This document shows, piece after piece, positions 34,233 to 45,984 of a DNA stretch of 64,000 nt; the first letter of the stretch is position 1; each line of letters opens with the position of its first letter. The notes below the pieces were generated by a model, which made no database searches, was not told the origin of the DNA, and was given only the letters and a program-made list of their open reading frames with translations. A program made the translations under genes and the position numbers. Source of the stretch: Antitrichia curtipendula (taxonomy: Eukaryota; Streptophyta; Bryopsida; Hypnales; Leucodontaceae); assembly GCA_951230915.1 (NCBI GenBank), contig OX579641.1, forward strand, positions 9,362,001-9,426,000, read 5' to 3'.

Positions 34233-34311
34233 GGCCTTAGTCAGCCAGTTCTCAGCATTCGGATTTGAGTAAAATCATCAGCCGGTAATTCCAAAAAATC
34301 TTCACCGGCCC
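34233..34311 (-). ncRNA. C/D-box snoRNA guiding 18S rRNA
   Basis: Box C is a GTGAAGA variant (34305-34299) and D' is CTGA (34281-34278). D is CTGA at 34244-34241, or possibly 34255-34252. The D' guide TGGAATTACCG complements CGGTAATTCCA of 18S rRNA. The outer stem (GGCC/GGCC) is weak, so the exact ends are uncertain. Confidence 0.65.
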
Positions 34312-34347
34312 TCACATACTAGACAAAACACAAATTAGAGATCACGA

Positions 34348-34425
34348 GGCATCAGTTCTCCAAGGTGTTTTGCATCATGGAAGTCAGGCGCAAATTACCC
34401 ATTCGAAATTGTTTCATCACATACC
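34348..34425 (-). ncRNA. C/D-box snoRNA guiding 18S rRNA
   Basis: Box C is GTGATGA (34420-34414), D' is CTGA (34387-34384), C' is ATGATGC (34378-34372) and D is CTGA (34355-34352). The D' guide TGGGTAATTTGCGC is a 14-base complement of 18S rRNA GCGCAAATTACCCA and touches the D' box. The terminal stem is GGTA/TGCC. This is the best-supported member of the cluster. Confidence 0.88.
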
Positions 34426-34826
34426 TCCCTAGACCTATCTTCGAGAAGCCGCAAAACCCTTAACCTAATTTTGAAGGTCGCACTAGAATGAGCAGGAGGT
34501 TTGGTTACATCAACGAGCAAACTCTCAACCAAAAATTAGAGATTTCCTCATTGCACAGCGTCGTAGCCAACGACACACAGAAAACGATGACAGCCAAAAC
34601 CCTACGATATTCAGAACTCTGTAAAGTCGAGTAAGATACACACTACAGCAAAGACAATAAGCAGGATAAACAAAACAGGAAACAGAGCAACAACGAATCA
34701 AAACAGGTCTCGACTCAAGGAGACAACAGGCAACAAACGAACTGCCGGCGCAGATAAAGTTTCCGTCTCAGCAACCATCGCCGACTTGAGAGCAGCAAAG
34801 GGACAGATTGAGGGAGAAGGGGGGAA

Positions 34827-34846
34827 ATTTTATAAGGAAACCCTAG
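34827..34846 (-). promoter_or_regulatory. Telo-box plus TATA promoter of the snoRNA gene
   Basis: The minus strand reads CTAGGGTTT (telo-box) directly followed by CTTATAAAAT (TATA box). A pyrimidine-rich leader and the snoRNA cluster come after it. Telo-boxes are typical of plant ribosomal-protein and snoRNA promoters. Confidence 0.75.
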
Positions 34847-34929
34847 CTTGAAAACATCATCCGTCTGAATCACGAATGGTTGTTTTATGGATGAAAGTGG
34901 ATTGAAACCGCAGGCTAAAACACACAATT

Positions 34930-35570
34930 AGTAACTTTATAGGACCTACCGTAAACTCGCTACCATATGTTGAGGTCAAATTCATTAGATCGCGTACAAA
35001 ATCATTTCTTTGGAGGTTGAATATCCTTTCGTTAACTCGATTTTAAATTTTTTGGATTTCATTTCACAAGATTTGGAATATTTCATACATTTAGTAAGGA
35101 CCTCAGAGCCTTACCATGGTATTTAGGGCTTTACTTAATCTTTTGTGACCTTTAACAGTAGGGTCCTCCCAACTTAGTAAGTTAGTACAAGGATTGGTTA
35201 AGTTTCAATTCTTTTCAATTATCAAAGTCTCTCTTTAGAGGGAAAATGACTAAGCTTAGTGTATTCCATGGATCTTTTACATTTATGAAGCAAATCACCT
35301 TGGTACATATATTGCTTTTCATTTTTCATCAAGGAGTGTTGCAGGATAAAAATTATTTTTATTAATATTTTCTACACTATTCAATTATGCCATGCTATAA
35401 TTTCTGAAAATTTCATTACATACCATATTGAATTATATTTTGAATTATTTTTTAACAAATTTGACCCAAGCGTAGGGTATACTAGTAGTGTCTATATAGC
35501 GTTCACATAGCACCTAGTTTGAGATTTTATTTCACTACTTTCATCTTGTCAAGTTCTTTGAGATTGCGGC
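34930..35570. other. Intergenic DNA, no gene seen
   Basis: AT-rich, without supported features. Confidence 0.4.
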
Positions 35571-35572
35571 GC

Positions 35573-37620
35573 CTTCATTGTCATAGCCAATGACTCTTGA
35601 AAGCATCAATGTTGATACTACAAGTCAATTTTCTCAATTTTTCTCAAGAAGGAGAATAAACCAAGGCAATCACCACAACTCAATTGCCTGCCTTGTAGTC
35701 CTATCTTTTGAACACATAGTCACTCACTAGGCACATTTGCATTAATTTGTTTGTTTTTGATATGAATGACAATTGTTGATTTTTAAAAAACTATCCCCTA
35801 CCCCTATTTGTAATTTTCAAGGGAGTCCTCAAATACAAACCATATGGGATATATTGTTGAATCCATATCCCTGAATCTGTATTTGTATTTGTATCCGTAT
35901 CCATCTATTGTATTTTGTATTTGCATTTGTATTCTGTATGCATATTTGTATTCGTACGTGAGTTCTGATAATTATATCCATATTTGTATTCGTACGTGAG
36001 TTCTGATAGTTATATCCATATTTGTATTCGTATTCGTATTTTGTATTAAATTGGATCAATGGTGATCAAGAGGGGGAACAATTTCTTTTATAAAAAATCA
36101 ATAGCTCTGGATTTTTTACAAAAGGAGAGTGTGTGTTAAATGAACAAAAAAGATGTTCGCATCTTTTCAGTGGATAGTTTGTCACTACACAATTTTTAAC
36201 TTCACCATCAGCTGCAATTTTTCAGTATTGCCCACATGTTGACATTTCCTTCGCACCACTAAGGTAGAAGGCTCAGAAAGCGCTCATCTAAGGGAAAAAA
36301 GACCTCTGTACAAAAATGGATGGATCCAAAGTTTTTCTTAATTTTTGTGGGAGAAAGAGAAATGAGGAACACAACTGTACAAATTTTAATTTTAATTTTC
36401 TGACTTGAAATGAATAAGATATGATTTTTCAAAGTCAGAGGTGCATAGGTCCCTACTAATGCTCATAGGTGCAACTGTAATCAATCAAACATGCCATTGA
36501 ATGGAGTGAGTGAGTTTAAGAATGATCCTAACCATGCCTTTAAATGGATACAATGATTCTAAGAATGATCCACTGTATGCTTCCATTCAGTTCACTCCCG
36601 GTTGTAAATCAAAATTTATTGTAATTGCTAAACACCCAAGGGTTTCTTCACATAGTTTCAAATCCAATTTAGAGTGCTGTAACTTTTGCATATGATGTCC
36701 GAATTCAATAAAAATTATTGTAAAATTTTCTTTCTCTCTTCTAGTTTGTGTGGTAAAATTTTCATATCAATACAAGATTTACCGATTTTTTGGAAGCCAA
36801 TCAAAGCTCACAGGTTCAATTTGAGTCCACAAAACTGCACTTGATGGCTGAAACTTTGGGGGCTTGTATCTTCTTCATCCAATGTTATTTTTCAATAAAA
36901 TTTGTTGGGTTATGTTTTCCTTGAAGTCTAGTTGTTGTAGTAAGATTTTCATGTCAATCCAAAATGTTTTGAATGTTTGGGAGCAATTCGAAGTTTAAAA
37001 TCCCAACATTGTTGGATTACAATGAACTTCGGCTACTTGTTTCTTCTTCATACAATGTCCGATTTTAATTTAAAATTTTGGAAAAGTTGCGCATACTAGT
37101 CTAGTTTGTGTGGTTAAAATTTCACATCAATCCAAAAAGTTATGAGTGACTGAGAAGCATTTTAATAGAAAGAGGTTTAGCCTCAGATGTGGTTTTGCAA
37201 TTTTTCTTACTATTTTTTGACATTTCAAAGTCATTCTGCAGAACTCACCAAATTCAGGTCTTTAATATGAGTAAAATCACACATGATGATGAACCATGTC
37301 ACCTGTTCAATAGCCTAAAATCACACACATGGGTTTGTAGTTTCTCACCACATAAAGTAATTTCTATTTCTACATCCCATGTGCACTGTTTTGGACACTC
37401 CTAGAGGGGCGGTTCTTAATGCCCGAACTGTTTTCGAGCCTTCTCCTATATCGGCTAAGAAGTCGCTCCCGCTTCGTGGATCACTAAGGATCAATGTCAG
37501 TGAGGCCAACAAAGATCCTAAGTTTGCTTTGAAGATATTTTGATTGTTGGATTGATCTGTCTATTGATCAGGGTCTCTTGATTCGTTTTTCTTTTAAGTG
37601 GGAAGTTAAGCATGTTCTTG
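35573..37620 (+). pseudogene. Scattered decayed duplicate of the 33.2-33.5 kb exon
   Basis: Three pieces follow the order of 33170-33540. Piece 35573-35700 shares TCTTGAAAGCATC and TTTTCTCAAGAA. Piece 36165-36275 shares TTAACTTCACCATC and CTTTCGTGCC/CCTTCGCACC-type words. Piece 37425-37620 shares CGCTTCGTGGATC, ATGTCAGTGAGGCC, AAAGATC and GTCTCTTGATTCGTTT. Many changes are C-to-T or G-to-A, and unrelated AT-rich DNA separates the pieces. This is a dead copy broken by later insertions. Confidence 0.65.
35860..36055. repeat. GTATTT/GTATTC microsatellite-like tract with a 45-bp duplication
   Basis: A run of TTTGTATTCGTA-like words, in which the unit TTTGTATTCGTACGTGAGTT plus following bases is repeated twice (about 35944 and 35989). 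It has no coding value. Confidence 0.7.
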
Positions 37621-38320
37621 AATGGATCAACTTTGAATCATCATTTCTCATTTTGAAAAATGATGACTAATGGAATGATAATCTTTTTATTGAGTTGTCT
37701 GCTCATTGGGCGCTAATTGGGGTCTTGGTTTGTTTCTTCCATAAGTGGAGTGTTAAGCATGGTCTTGATCAACTTCAAATCACCATTTTTCATTTAGAAA
37801 AACATAACTAATAAAATGTTAATCATTTCCTAATTTTTTTGATTGAGTAGTCTGCTAATTGAAGTCTTTTATTTTGTAGTTTCTTCAAGTGGAGTTTTTA
37901 CGCACATTCTCGAAGATTGATTTTGATCACGTTTGAATTGTCCCTTCACATTTAAAAAAAGAACAAATTAACAGAATGATAACCTTTTCTTGATTGTTTG
38001 ATTGAGTCGTCTGCTGATTGAGGGTCCTTTGTCTTGTGAAGTGGAGGGTAGATTTTCATCACCTTCGAGTAGCCATTTCACAATTTAGAAAATAATGACT
38101 TTCAGAATAGCAATCTTTCCTTGATTGTTGGATTGAGCTGTCTGCTGATCGAGTTTTTTCATTTCATTTTGGTAAAGTAGAGGGGTTATGCATGTTCTAA
38201 ACATTGGTTTGATCACCTTTGAATCATCATTTTGTATGATAATCTTTGCTTGAGAGGTGGATTGAGCCATCCGCTATTGGTTGAGGTCTAAATTTTCTTT
38301 CTTTTCTTTTGTTTCCTTTT
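37545..38320. repeat. Degenerate tandem repeat, period about 140 bp
   Basis: Units begin GATTGTTGGATTGAGCTGTC and recur near 37545, 37690, 37845, 37993, 38130 and 38255. Each carries an AAGTGGAG...TTAAGCATG segment and a TTTGAATCATCATTT segment. The unit starts with the tail of the duplicated exon described at 37425-37620, so the array grew from that fragment. Confidence 0.7.
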
Positions 38321-38724
38321 TTCTTTAAGTTAACCGGGTTTTTTAACACCTTTGAAACATCATTTGCATTTAGAAAAATAATGTCTATTGGGGCAGTCTA
38401 ATTTGTTGTTGGAATATAGGGTGATTAATGTGGATGGAAGCAAAAACGCAAGTTACACGAGTCCTTGGGTAGATTGTGGACTCCAATTTCTTCTTTTAAA
38501 TGGTTCCATTCAACTTCAAGCAATCATGTGAAAGGCACTTCTTTGTGAAGATCTTAACCTCTAAAGTTTCAAAGTCTCTAGGGGGACTCTTGGACTCTTG
38601 GTATTTCGGGTAGGCTTGTGTGATTTTCAATTTTTGACATGATTTTTTGAAACTTTTTGTGAAGACATTAAATTAGATTAGCTTTAAGAAAATATAATTT
38701 TTATTTCAATCAATGTCTAGGAGC

Positions 38725-39105
38725 AACTCGAGGGGCAGCCCAAAAAAAATCATAGAAAATTGAATTTTTTGAATTTTTGAATTTTTTTCCTAAAATATTA
38801 ATTATGAAGCTTTGAATTATTCTATTTGGACTAATGATGAGAAAGTTATGGACAATCTTGTTTTTTGGGCAATCTAAGCATCTTCTAAAAAAAATTTGTT
38901 TTCTTCACTATAAATGCAAATATCTTGCAATCTACATTGTCAAAGTTTTTGAAATTTCTTCCATGCATTCTTATACTAGTCTAGTTTAAGATTCTACGGT
39001 TAGATATGAAGGAAAAAAAAATTGAATTTTTTTGCTCTTTGCAATAAAAATGGCAGTTTTGAGTGGTCTTTGATGGAAAAAAAGCCTTGGGACTTTAGGA
39101 ATTAG
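38725..39105. mobile_element. Partial TTAA-bounded element
   Basis: It ends in GACTTTAGGAATTAG and contains the family's interior words (TTTTTGAATTTTTG, ATCTTGCAATCTACATTG) in the orientation of the copies at 51359 and 54244. The left end is missing. Confidence 0.5.
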
Positions 39106-40670
39106 CTCACCGTGGTTGAATGAGGAAATCGACAATGTGATTCTATCGAATAGCTAATCTGGCATGTCCAAGAAATGTCTCCAAGGGTTTACGTTTGATT
39201 CTATGGTCTCTTTCATAGTCCCAAAATGAAACATTGCACATTGCATTTAAAAACGGTTACTCGGCCCCCCTGATGCATCATGACGGCGATTGCAGCTATG
39301 GAAGTTAGAACCGGAGTGGTTATTCTGTTGAGAATGAAAATATTGGAGTATTGCATGAAGAACGTTTTGTTTTTGAATTCATTCAACATCATTTTGCCGA
39401 AGTAACATTTAAATCAACATTTATGTATTTTTTTTTAGTATACATTTTATTCATACAATTTCAGCAATGAAACAATGATAAAATAACATTTGTTTCACTC
39501 TTTAAACTTTTTCAAATATTTTTGTGAATGAAAGTGATTTTAACTACAATGTTAATTTAATATCCTCTTAAGATTTACATACTTATCAATTAATTAAAAC
39601 TTTGCTAAAATTATTGGTGGTCAACACTAATAAGGGTCACTTTATACCAGGGCCAAATTGTTGGCTCAATTTCAAAACCACCGAAATCCACCAAAAGGAG
39701 TGCTTAGATCCTTAAATTGGGGTCACAAATTGAACCCAAAAAGCTTTATATTGAAAACCAACCCAATTTTCTTTTGCAACACATGACTGTTTTACATGAT
39801 GATGTTTTGGCACCAAAAGATTGGGCCCAAGTGCTTAGAGTTGGTTCACCATTCGGCATCATCCTTGACCCAATTCTACAGCTTGACTCAATCTGAGTTG
39901 CCCCCACATTTCTAAATTGGGCCAACTTTGGAATTGGGCCCAAGCCCTAACAGAAAACTATTGATTTTCAGAGGGTCGTGGCTTTTGTTATGCCAGGGTT
40001 AAGTCTTCTTCCCGAGATGGACTCTTCATGGATAATTGTCTGCAACTATGCAGTGATATGCGATCAACAGCTTACCGTGTTGAAGCTTGACTGCTTGAAA
40101 CGTCTCACTGGTGATGTGACATAAGGTGGAGACACCCATACCCGATCATCTAAGCTGTTTTTGAGCACATGATGAGCAGTATGAGGGGATGCATATTTTT
40201 CTGCTGTAGAAGAATTGGAAATACGAAGACTGCAATTTTTCAGTAATTTTATTTTCAAAACTGGAATTATTGTGATTTTTGGGAGTCCAAATGTAGGCTG
40301 AACCCATAGCCAGTTTGTAGAGTTCTTCAATTCCGCTACTGAAGAGCATACTACCTGTTCACTTCTGCATTGAAAAAACACATGCATGTGGGATGACAAA
40401 TTATCATTATCATCACACTTGGCATTCATAAAGCACTACGCATAGATTTTTCAGTGGTACTGCTTGGAACCTCATTACAACCACAAATCACACACTCCCC
40501 TGGACCAAAATATTGGTGCCCTGTCTGTTGGGTATGGGACCCTGGTTGGGTATAGGTGTCTCTACCTTAGTCTCATCCTGCCAGTTTTCTGGTGGCATGT
40601 GATATTATGATGTTCAATGGAGGTTCTTGACATGTGTGAAAATGTTGCACTTCTGCCTTGGTGCTGAGAT
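39106..40670. other. Intergenic DNA, no firm gene
   Basis: A minus-strand frame at 40064-40429 (121 codons) has no recognised domain. The stretch 40505-40575 resembles, in reverse, the ACACCTATACCCAACCA tail of the repeats at 45975 and 55795. Confidence 0.35.
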
Positions 40671-43600
40671 ATCATAGTGGTACTAATTAAAACCAGCAAC
40701 TTACTAGTGAGATAACCATAGAGGAGATTAAACAAGCGCTAGACCAACTGCCAACCCACAAGGCGCCAGGGGCAGATCGCCTTCCTACAAATTATTCAAG
40801 GAATTTGCAGACCTAACTAGCCCTGCCCTCACAGAACTGGCAAAGGAGATGAAGGCGACCGGAGAACTCCAAGCAAGCATCAAGCAGGGGAAGATTGTCC
40901 TTATACCAAAACCAGGGGACCCACACTGTATCTCAAACTATAGACCGATCACTTTGCTAAACTCCTCATACAAAATCCAAGCCAAGATACTAGCTTCAAG
41001 GTTAAAGCCTATGCTCCCAAGCCTCATACGGCCCTCGCAGACAGGATTCGTCCCTGGCCGAAGCATCCTGGACAACATCTTTGCAGCAGAGGAAGCGATG
41101 GAGTGGGCAGTAGAATCCCAGCAACACCTAGTCCTCATGTTACTGGATTATGAAAAAGCCTTTGATAGAGTCAATTGGACTTTCCTACAGGCTGTAATGG
41201 TTAAGATGGGCTTCAACCTGGTATTCATCAAGTGGACTGCATCGCTCTACCACGGTTCGGAATCGATAGTAATGGTAAACGATGAAGCAAGCTCACCATT
41301 CACCTTGGAAAGGGCAGTGCGGCAAGGCTGCCCCCTCGCCCCATACCTATACTTGCTGGTAGCAGATGTCCTGGGGTACATGCTCCACAATCCTACCTAT
41401 GGAGTCCAAGGTTTAAAACTGCCAAATGGGGACGTAAGTCTCGAAGTCCTTTTTGCTGACGACACCTCGCTATCCTTAAATGGCACCCGAGCAAATTTGG
41501 ACAGAGTAATGGCGGTCCTACAACTCTATTGTGAAGCCTCAGGAGCAAAAATAAACTGGAAGAAAACCTACCTAATATGGGCTTCCCTCAAAGAGTGAAC
41601 ATGGACGTGGGGAGAAGAATTAGGAGCGAATTGGTTGGGCCAAGGAGAGAGCTGCTAGTACCTAGGAATTCCTATGGGATTCATGGTGCCGCAAAGAATC
41701 CGTAACGAAAAAACCCTATCGCTTCTCAGAAACTCACTAATCTACTGGAGTACTAAGGCCCTCTCTCAGGCGGGGAGACTTTTAATAGCTAACCAGGTTA
41801 TATTAGCCTCTCTCTGGTTTCTAGCTTCAACAGCAGACATAGGACTCAAAACTCTAACTATAGCCAAAGGTCTAGTAAAGGATTACCTTTGGTCCGGTAG
41901 GCAAGAAGGAAGAACACGAGCCCGAGTGGCTTGGAACGCCGCAATCGCTCCGCTGGCACAGGGGGGATTAAAGATCATCGACCCCATAGCCCAGACCCAA
42001 GCCCTGCTAACAAATTTTTTGATCAGAGGCCTTTAGGAAGGTGGAGGAACATGGAGAACACTACTTCAGCACCGGGTGAACTCACTAAAACCTTCAGGAA
42101 CGGATCCTTGGCCGCAGGGGAGAAACTGGATGATGACAGTCACAAGAATAAGACAAATAGGCTCAACACTCTGGGGAGCGGTTTGGCGATCATGGTGTGC
42201 TGTGAGGCCAGGTGTCATGCAGGTGGAACCACTTACAGTGCAAGAACTCATCCGGCAACCCATCTTCGGCAATCCCTGGATCACGGATGCTGAAGGAGTT
42301 CCACTAGGGCTCGCAAAGGGAAACATGTTTGCAAATTGGGCAGCCAAGGGGCTCCAAAACATCAAGCACATATGGAGTATCGAAGAAGACGATTGGCGCC
42401 CCGCGCTCGATCTGCTCCGACAAACAAAATCCTGGAAGACAAACGCGCAACAAACGGAGATAATCAGTTGTATTCCCAAGCGTCCCAACGAAGCACAAGA
42501 TCCAGGAGAGGGAGCATGGATCTCGATCACAGCAGAGGAGCCCCCAGCGCTAATCTACCATGTCACTAAGGTCACCCCAGGCGAGACAACATCAAATGAA
42601 TATAGACTTCAAAACTCTACCATGGAGTTAACCAAAACCGCCACATTGGAGCTCCCACCCCAAAGATCACAACCAACTCACCCAGTGCGAGTCCACTGTC
42701 GAATCGAGGACCAACCGGCGGGTTACAATCCAAAGCACCCCATCCCCTCGAATTCATCACTCTGGCTCCACCAACCGTCCATGATTGCAGACCTTACATG
42801 GGACCCGGGCGAATGGTTATGGAAACAGCCTGGTCAAGCACCTCCAATGCCCCTATCCAAGTACAACACCAAGCAGGGATACAAGTTAGGGATACAACAC
42901 CGCATTCAACCCACCAAATATGAATCCCGCCTCCGACAATAGGGCCTGTCAAACCAAGAACGCAAGCTCATCTACGAAAGATTATGGCACGCATGGTTAC
43001 CTCACAAGGTATGTACCTTCCTCTGGCTTCTGTTGAATGAAGGCTTACCATTGGGAAACTGGCTCAAGCAAATGGGCATCGACGGATCATGTCGTCTCTG
43101 CACCCTAGCCCCAGTCGAAACTGCGAGGCACGCTTTTATAGACTGTCCAGAAGTCAGCGGAGCCTGGACTCAATTCAACAATCTACGGGGAATTCATGGC
43201 CTCACGCCGCTCCAACTAACACCAGCACACATCATCGAAGGCGCCGCCCCCGCACGAGCCGACCTCTTGATCAAGAATTTCACCAACTCATGCAAGGTTA
43301 CACCAGAGACGCCATGGGACGTGCTACGATGCATGATCCTTCGCAACATTTGGTGCCAGAGGTGTAGCAAAGTAATGAAAAATGAAGAGTTTCACCTCGG
43401 CTCCGTGCTTCACAGCTCATGGCGCACAACCATTCAAATCGGAGTTGCTACTTGGAGAGACATCTGGAAGGCACCCAACACCTCCCAACAGCGAATTGCG
43501 ACATTCAAAGCTACATGGTTGGACACCCCAGCATTCTGCGCCTTTATCGATAAACCGGTGTGGAATTTCGTCCCTCCAGACAACTTCCTGCCTCTCAACC

Positions 43601-44514
43601 TCGCCACTCGACCATCGCTGACGACGGCCAGGCATAGCATCCCCACCTTCACTTCGCCATCTCCCTCAAACTCGCTGCAGATCGACCACAGCCCCACCGA
43701 AAGCAATCTGTCCCTGGACCTCAACAACAACGCCTCCCAATCAGAAGTTCAGCTCAAGCGACGCAGACCCACCATTGACCTGGAGATGCCCAACCATGCT
43801 TGGGACGTAGAGGAGACCACGGAAGGAAGCGCACCTAACAACCTCCCCGTTCCAACCCCCCCACAGATACAAGACAGAAGGAGACAAGCTGAAATTCAAG
43901 CGGAGCACATCATGCGCCTCATCTTTGACGACCTCAACCGCAATTTGGAGCTTAACCTCGTCAATCCCCCCCAACAGGATGCCCAGACCCCTGGCCCTAT
44001 CGACCTTACGCTCGTGGTGGACCTCGAGCTTCAACAAACTTTCGACTCTATCTACCGTGCATTAGTAGACACGTAATTGCTCTGTTTAGGATTTCCCCTG
44101 CTCAATTGCTTGTGTTTGCCCGTTTTTTAGGTTTGTCACTCGCCTCGCGATGCATCTCATTTTGCTTCTCTCTCACGATTCGGGTAATCATAGTTCGTTC
44201 TCGCAGGGCCTGGATTGCTCCTCTGCTCGCCCCTGGGGCCTGGCCCTATGTTCTCTTTCATCACGGCTTGCTTCAACCCCGGGGTTTTGCCTCGCCTCCC
44301 TCTCTCTGGTTTCTTTCACTCCTGAGGGTTCCTCTCGTCCATGTTCTTTGTTTCTTTTCACCTCGGTCTCTCTTTGGTTCATTTTTGCCTCTGGCGTTTT
44401 TTTTGGGGGGGGTCCTCTCCCCTGCCCTCTGTGGCGTGTTCCAGCCCTCGGGCGTTATTTTTATCAGTAAAGTTTCCACCCTCGAACGGGTTTCTCATCA
44501 TAGTGGTACTAATT
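40671..44514 (+). mobile_element. 5'-truncated LINE with 18-bp target duplication
   Basis: ATCATAGTGGTACTAATT occurs at 40671-40688 and again at 44497-44514, exactly flanking a 3,808-bp insert (40689-44496). The insert begins just before the reverse transcriptase domain, so the endonuclease and ORF1 are missing, as is common after incomplete reverse transcription. The 3' end is a pyrimidine-rich untranslated tail ending ACGGGTTTCTC, with no poly(A). Confidence 0.93.
40712..44076 (+). pseudogene. LINE ORF2 (reverse transcriptase, zf-RVT), decayed
   Basis: The frame starts EEIKQALDQLPTHKAPGAD. A one-base shift occurs near 40783, after which a single frame runs to the end. It is broken by stops at 41596, 42034 and 42940 and one near 41657. 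Reverse transcriptase motifs are IPKPGDPHCISNYRPITLLN, QTGFVPGRSILDN, LLDYEKAFDRVNW, RQGCPLAPYL and the catalytic FADD. A zf-RVT domain lies near 42960-43150 (LWHAWLPHKVCTFLW, CRLCTLAPVETARHAFIDC). The C-terminal 300 residues are Pro/Ser/Asn-rich without RNase H. The remaining frame is long and the damage is mostly point stops. Confidence 0.92.
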
Positions 44515-44570
44515 GGTAAAGTAGCGTAAACTGCTTGTTGGATCTGATACCAGTGTTATAATTTTGCAGG

Positions 44571-44683
44571 ATTGGCGAGAGTGCGGTTGTTGCCTATCAG
44601 AGCAGCTGCATCGGAGGAAGCAGGTGAAGAGTTCGTGAAGCAAGCTGAGGGAAGTGTTCAACGACTTGAAAGCTAAGGTTAGT
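44571..44683 (+). pseudogene. Exon-like fragment
   Basis: An acceptor (ATTTTGCAG) precedes 44571 and a GTTAGT donor follows 44683. One frame reads LARVRLLPIRAAASEEAGEEFVKQ, which looks like the end of a transit peptide and start of an acidic mature protein. It meets a stop just before the donor. The LINE is inserted about 50 bp upstream. I do not recognise the protein and cannot link it to another exon. Confidence 0.35.
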
Positions 44684-44806
44684 TTTGGACACAATACGAG
44701 GTTACTGGTACTGGTAGTTAAAGAGCTTGATGGCTTTTGATGAGCTGTATTCTGATAGCTGTTGCTGTGGGCATCTTTGCCAAGGGTTCTGCTTTTCTAA
44801 GTGTAA

Positions 44807-45399
44807 GAACATCCCACCAGGCTGTTCCCTATCCCTATCATAGTTCTTCATTCAAAAAGATAGGGATAGGGAAGCCCCTCCCCACCAGTCCTTCCCTAAA
44901 TGGTAACATTTATTGAGTTATTCCCCTATCAATTCATTTGCAACTTATTGTAAAATTTAATTTAATTTAGTTTAACTAGTACCTTGATTAGTACCTTAAT
45001 TAATAACAATGGTGACTTGATTAGTAGGTTCATTAAGTTAGTAGGTTAATTACTTTATCTTCACTAGCACATTATCTCAATCAACACCTTCACAAGTACA
45101 ACAAAACTTAATATATATAAAACTCAACCATAATGGCTAATAAACAAGCGTCACAATTACTGGTCAATATGAGTCCCAGGACAAATACAATCAACTAAAG
45201 GACAAAAACAAGCACTTTTCAAGAAAACTTCACATACAAATTACCAAAAACCAATTCCCTATCCAATATGCTGCAAAGAAAACTTATACCCCTCCTCCCT
45301 AAATATATAGGGATAGGAAACCCTGGTGGTGGGGTTTCTTCCCTATCCAGATGAAACTCATTAGGATAGGGATAGGAAAGCCCCATGGTGTGTATGCTC
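44807..45399. mobile_element. Harbinger-like MITE with TAA target duplication
   Basis: The ends are GAACATCCCACCAGG and, inverted, GAGCATACACACCATGG. Both continue into inverted copies of a CTATCCCTATC block over about 80 bp. TAA flanks both sides (44804-44806 and 45400-45402). PIF/Harbinger elements duplicate TWA targets. There is no coding frame. Confidence 0.8.
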
Positions 45400-45550
45400 T
45401 AAGAACCAGGCTTTATTAAGCCCCTGGACCTCCAGTTCTTAATGGTTGGAAGGGCTCCATTATGGAAGTTGGTCCAGCGGGAGCTCGGGCCTCCAGGCTG
45501 CGAAGTTTGCCATCGCAGACCTAGAGGGGCCAGACCCTCCCCTAAACAGT

Positions 45551-45984
45551 TTAACCCCTAAAGGTCAAAGACTATGTTTTCACCAAAACCGCTCCAAAAC
45601 TGCTATTTCTAATACAAGTATCAAATTCTAAGAAAAAAACATTTCTGGAAAAATGTAACCATAGGATCTTGTATTAAACTAGTTTGAGAAGTTGTGTAAA
45701 AATTTCAGAAATTTTCACCATGTGGATTGTAGGATAATAGCGTTTGAATTGACAAAAATCCCTTTTTTGTCCCTGCGAAAATCCGGGCAGCTGCACTTCA
45801 CAAGGTCACATTTGTATGAAAAAATGTCCAAAATGGTGGTTACTCTTTGGATTCATTTTTCAAGTCAAGTTGGCTACATGCTTGAAAAATTTCAGATCAT
45901 TTGAAATTCTAAAACATAAAGGAAAAAAATAGTAAGTAGAAAGAGGTAGAGAATGTTCAAAATACTAAATTGTTAAGAATTTGT
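45551..45984. mobile_element. Truncated TTAA-bounded element
   Basis: It begins TTAACCCCTAAAGG and follows the first half of copies 1-3 (AAACCGCTCCAAAACTGC, GCAGCTGCACTTCACAAGG, AGTAAGTAGAAAG). It breaks off where the next repeat starts. Confidence 0.7.

Larger units (their letters stand above)
33600..34826 (-). ncRNA. Polycistronic C/D-box snoRNA gene
   Basis: On the minus strand at least four C/D-box snoRNAs follow one promoter. Their guides match highly conserved 18S and 25S rRNA words immediately upstream of D or D' boxes. No long conserved reading frame spans the unit; a short ATG frame (MVAETETLSAPAV...) stops after about 20 codons. Plants commonly make snoRNAs from such clusters. Parts between 34031 and 34230 and between 34430 and 34600 may hold more snoRNAs that I could not prove. 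Confidence 0.75.

Noticed and set aside
43434..44037. Minus-strand frames within the LINE
   Set aside because: They are antisense to the C-terminal part of ORF2 and its 3' end.
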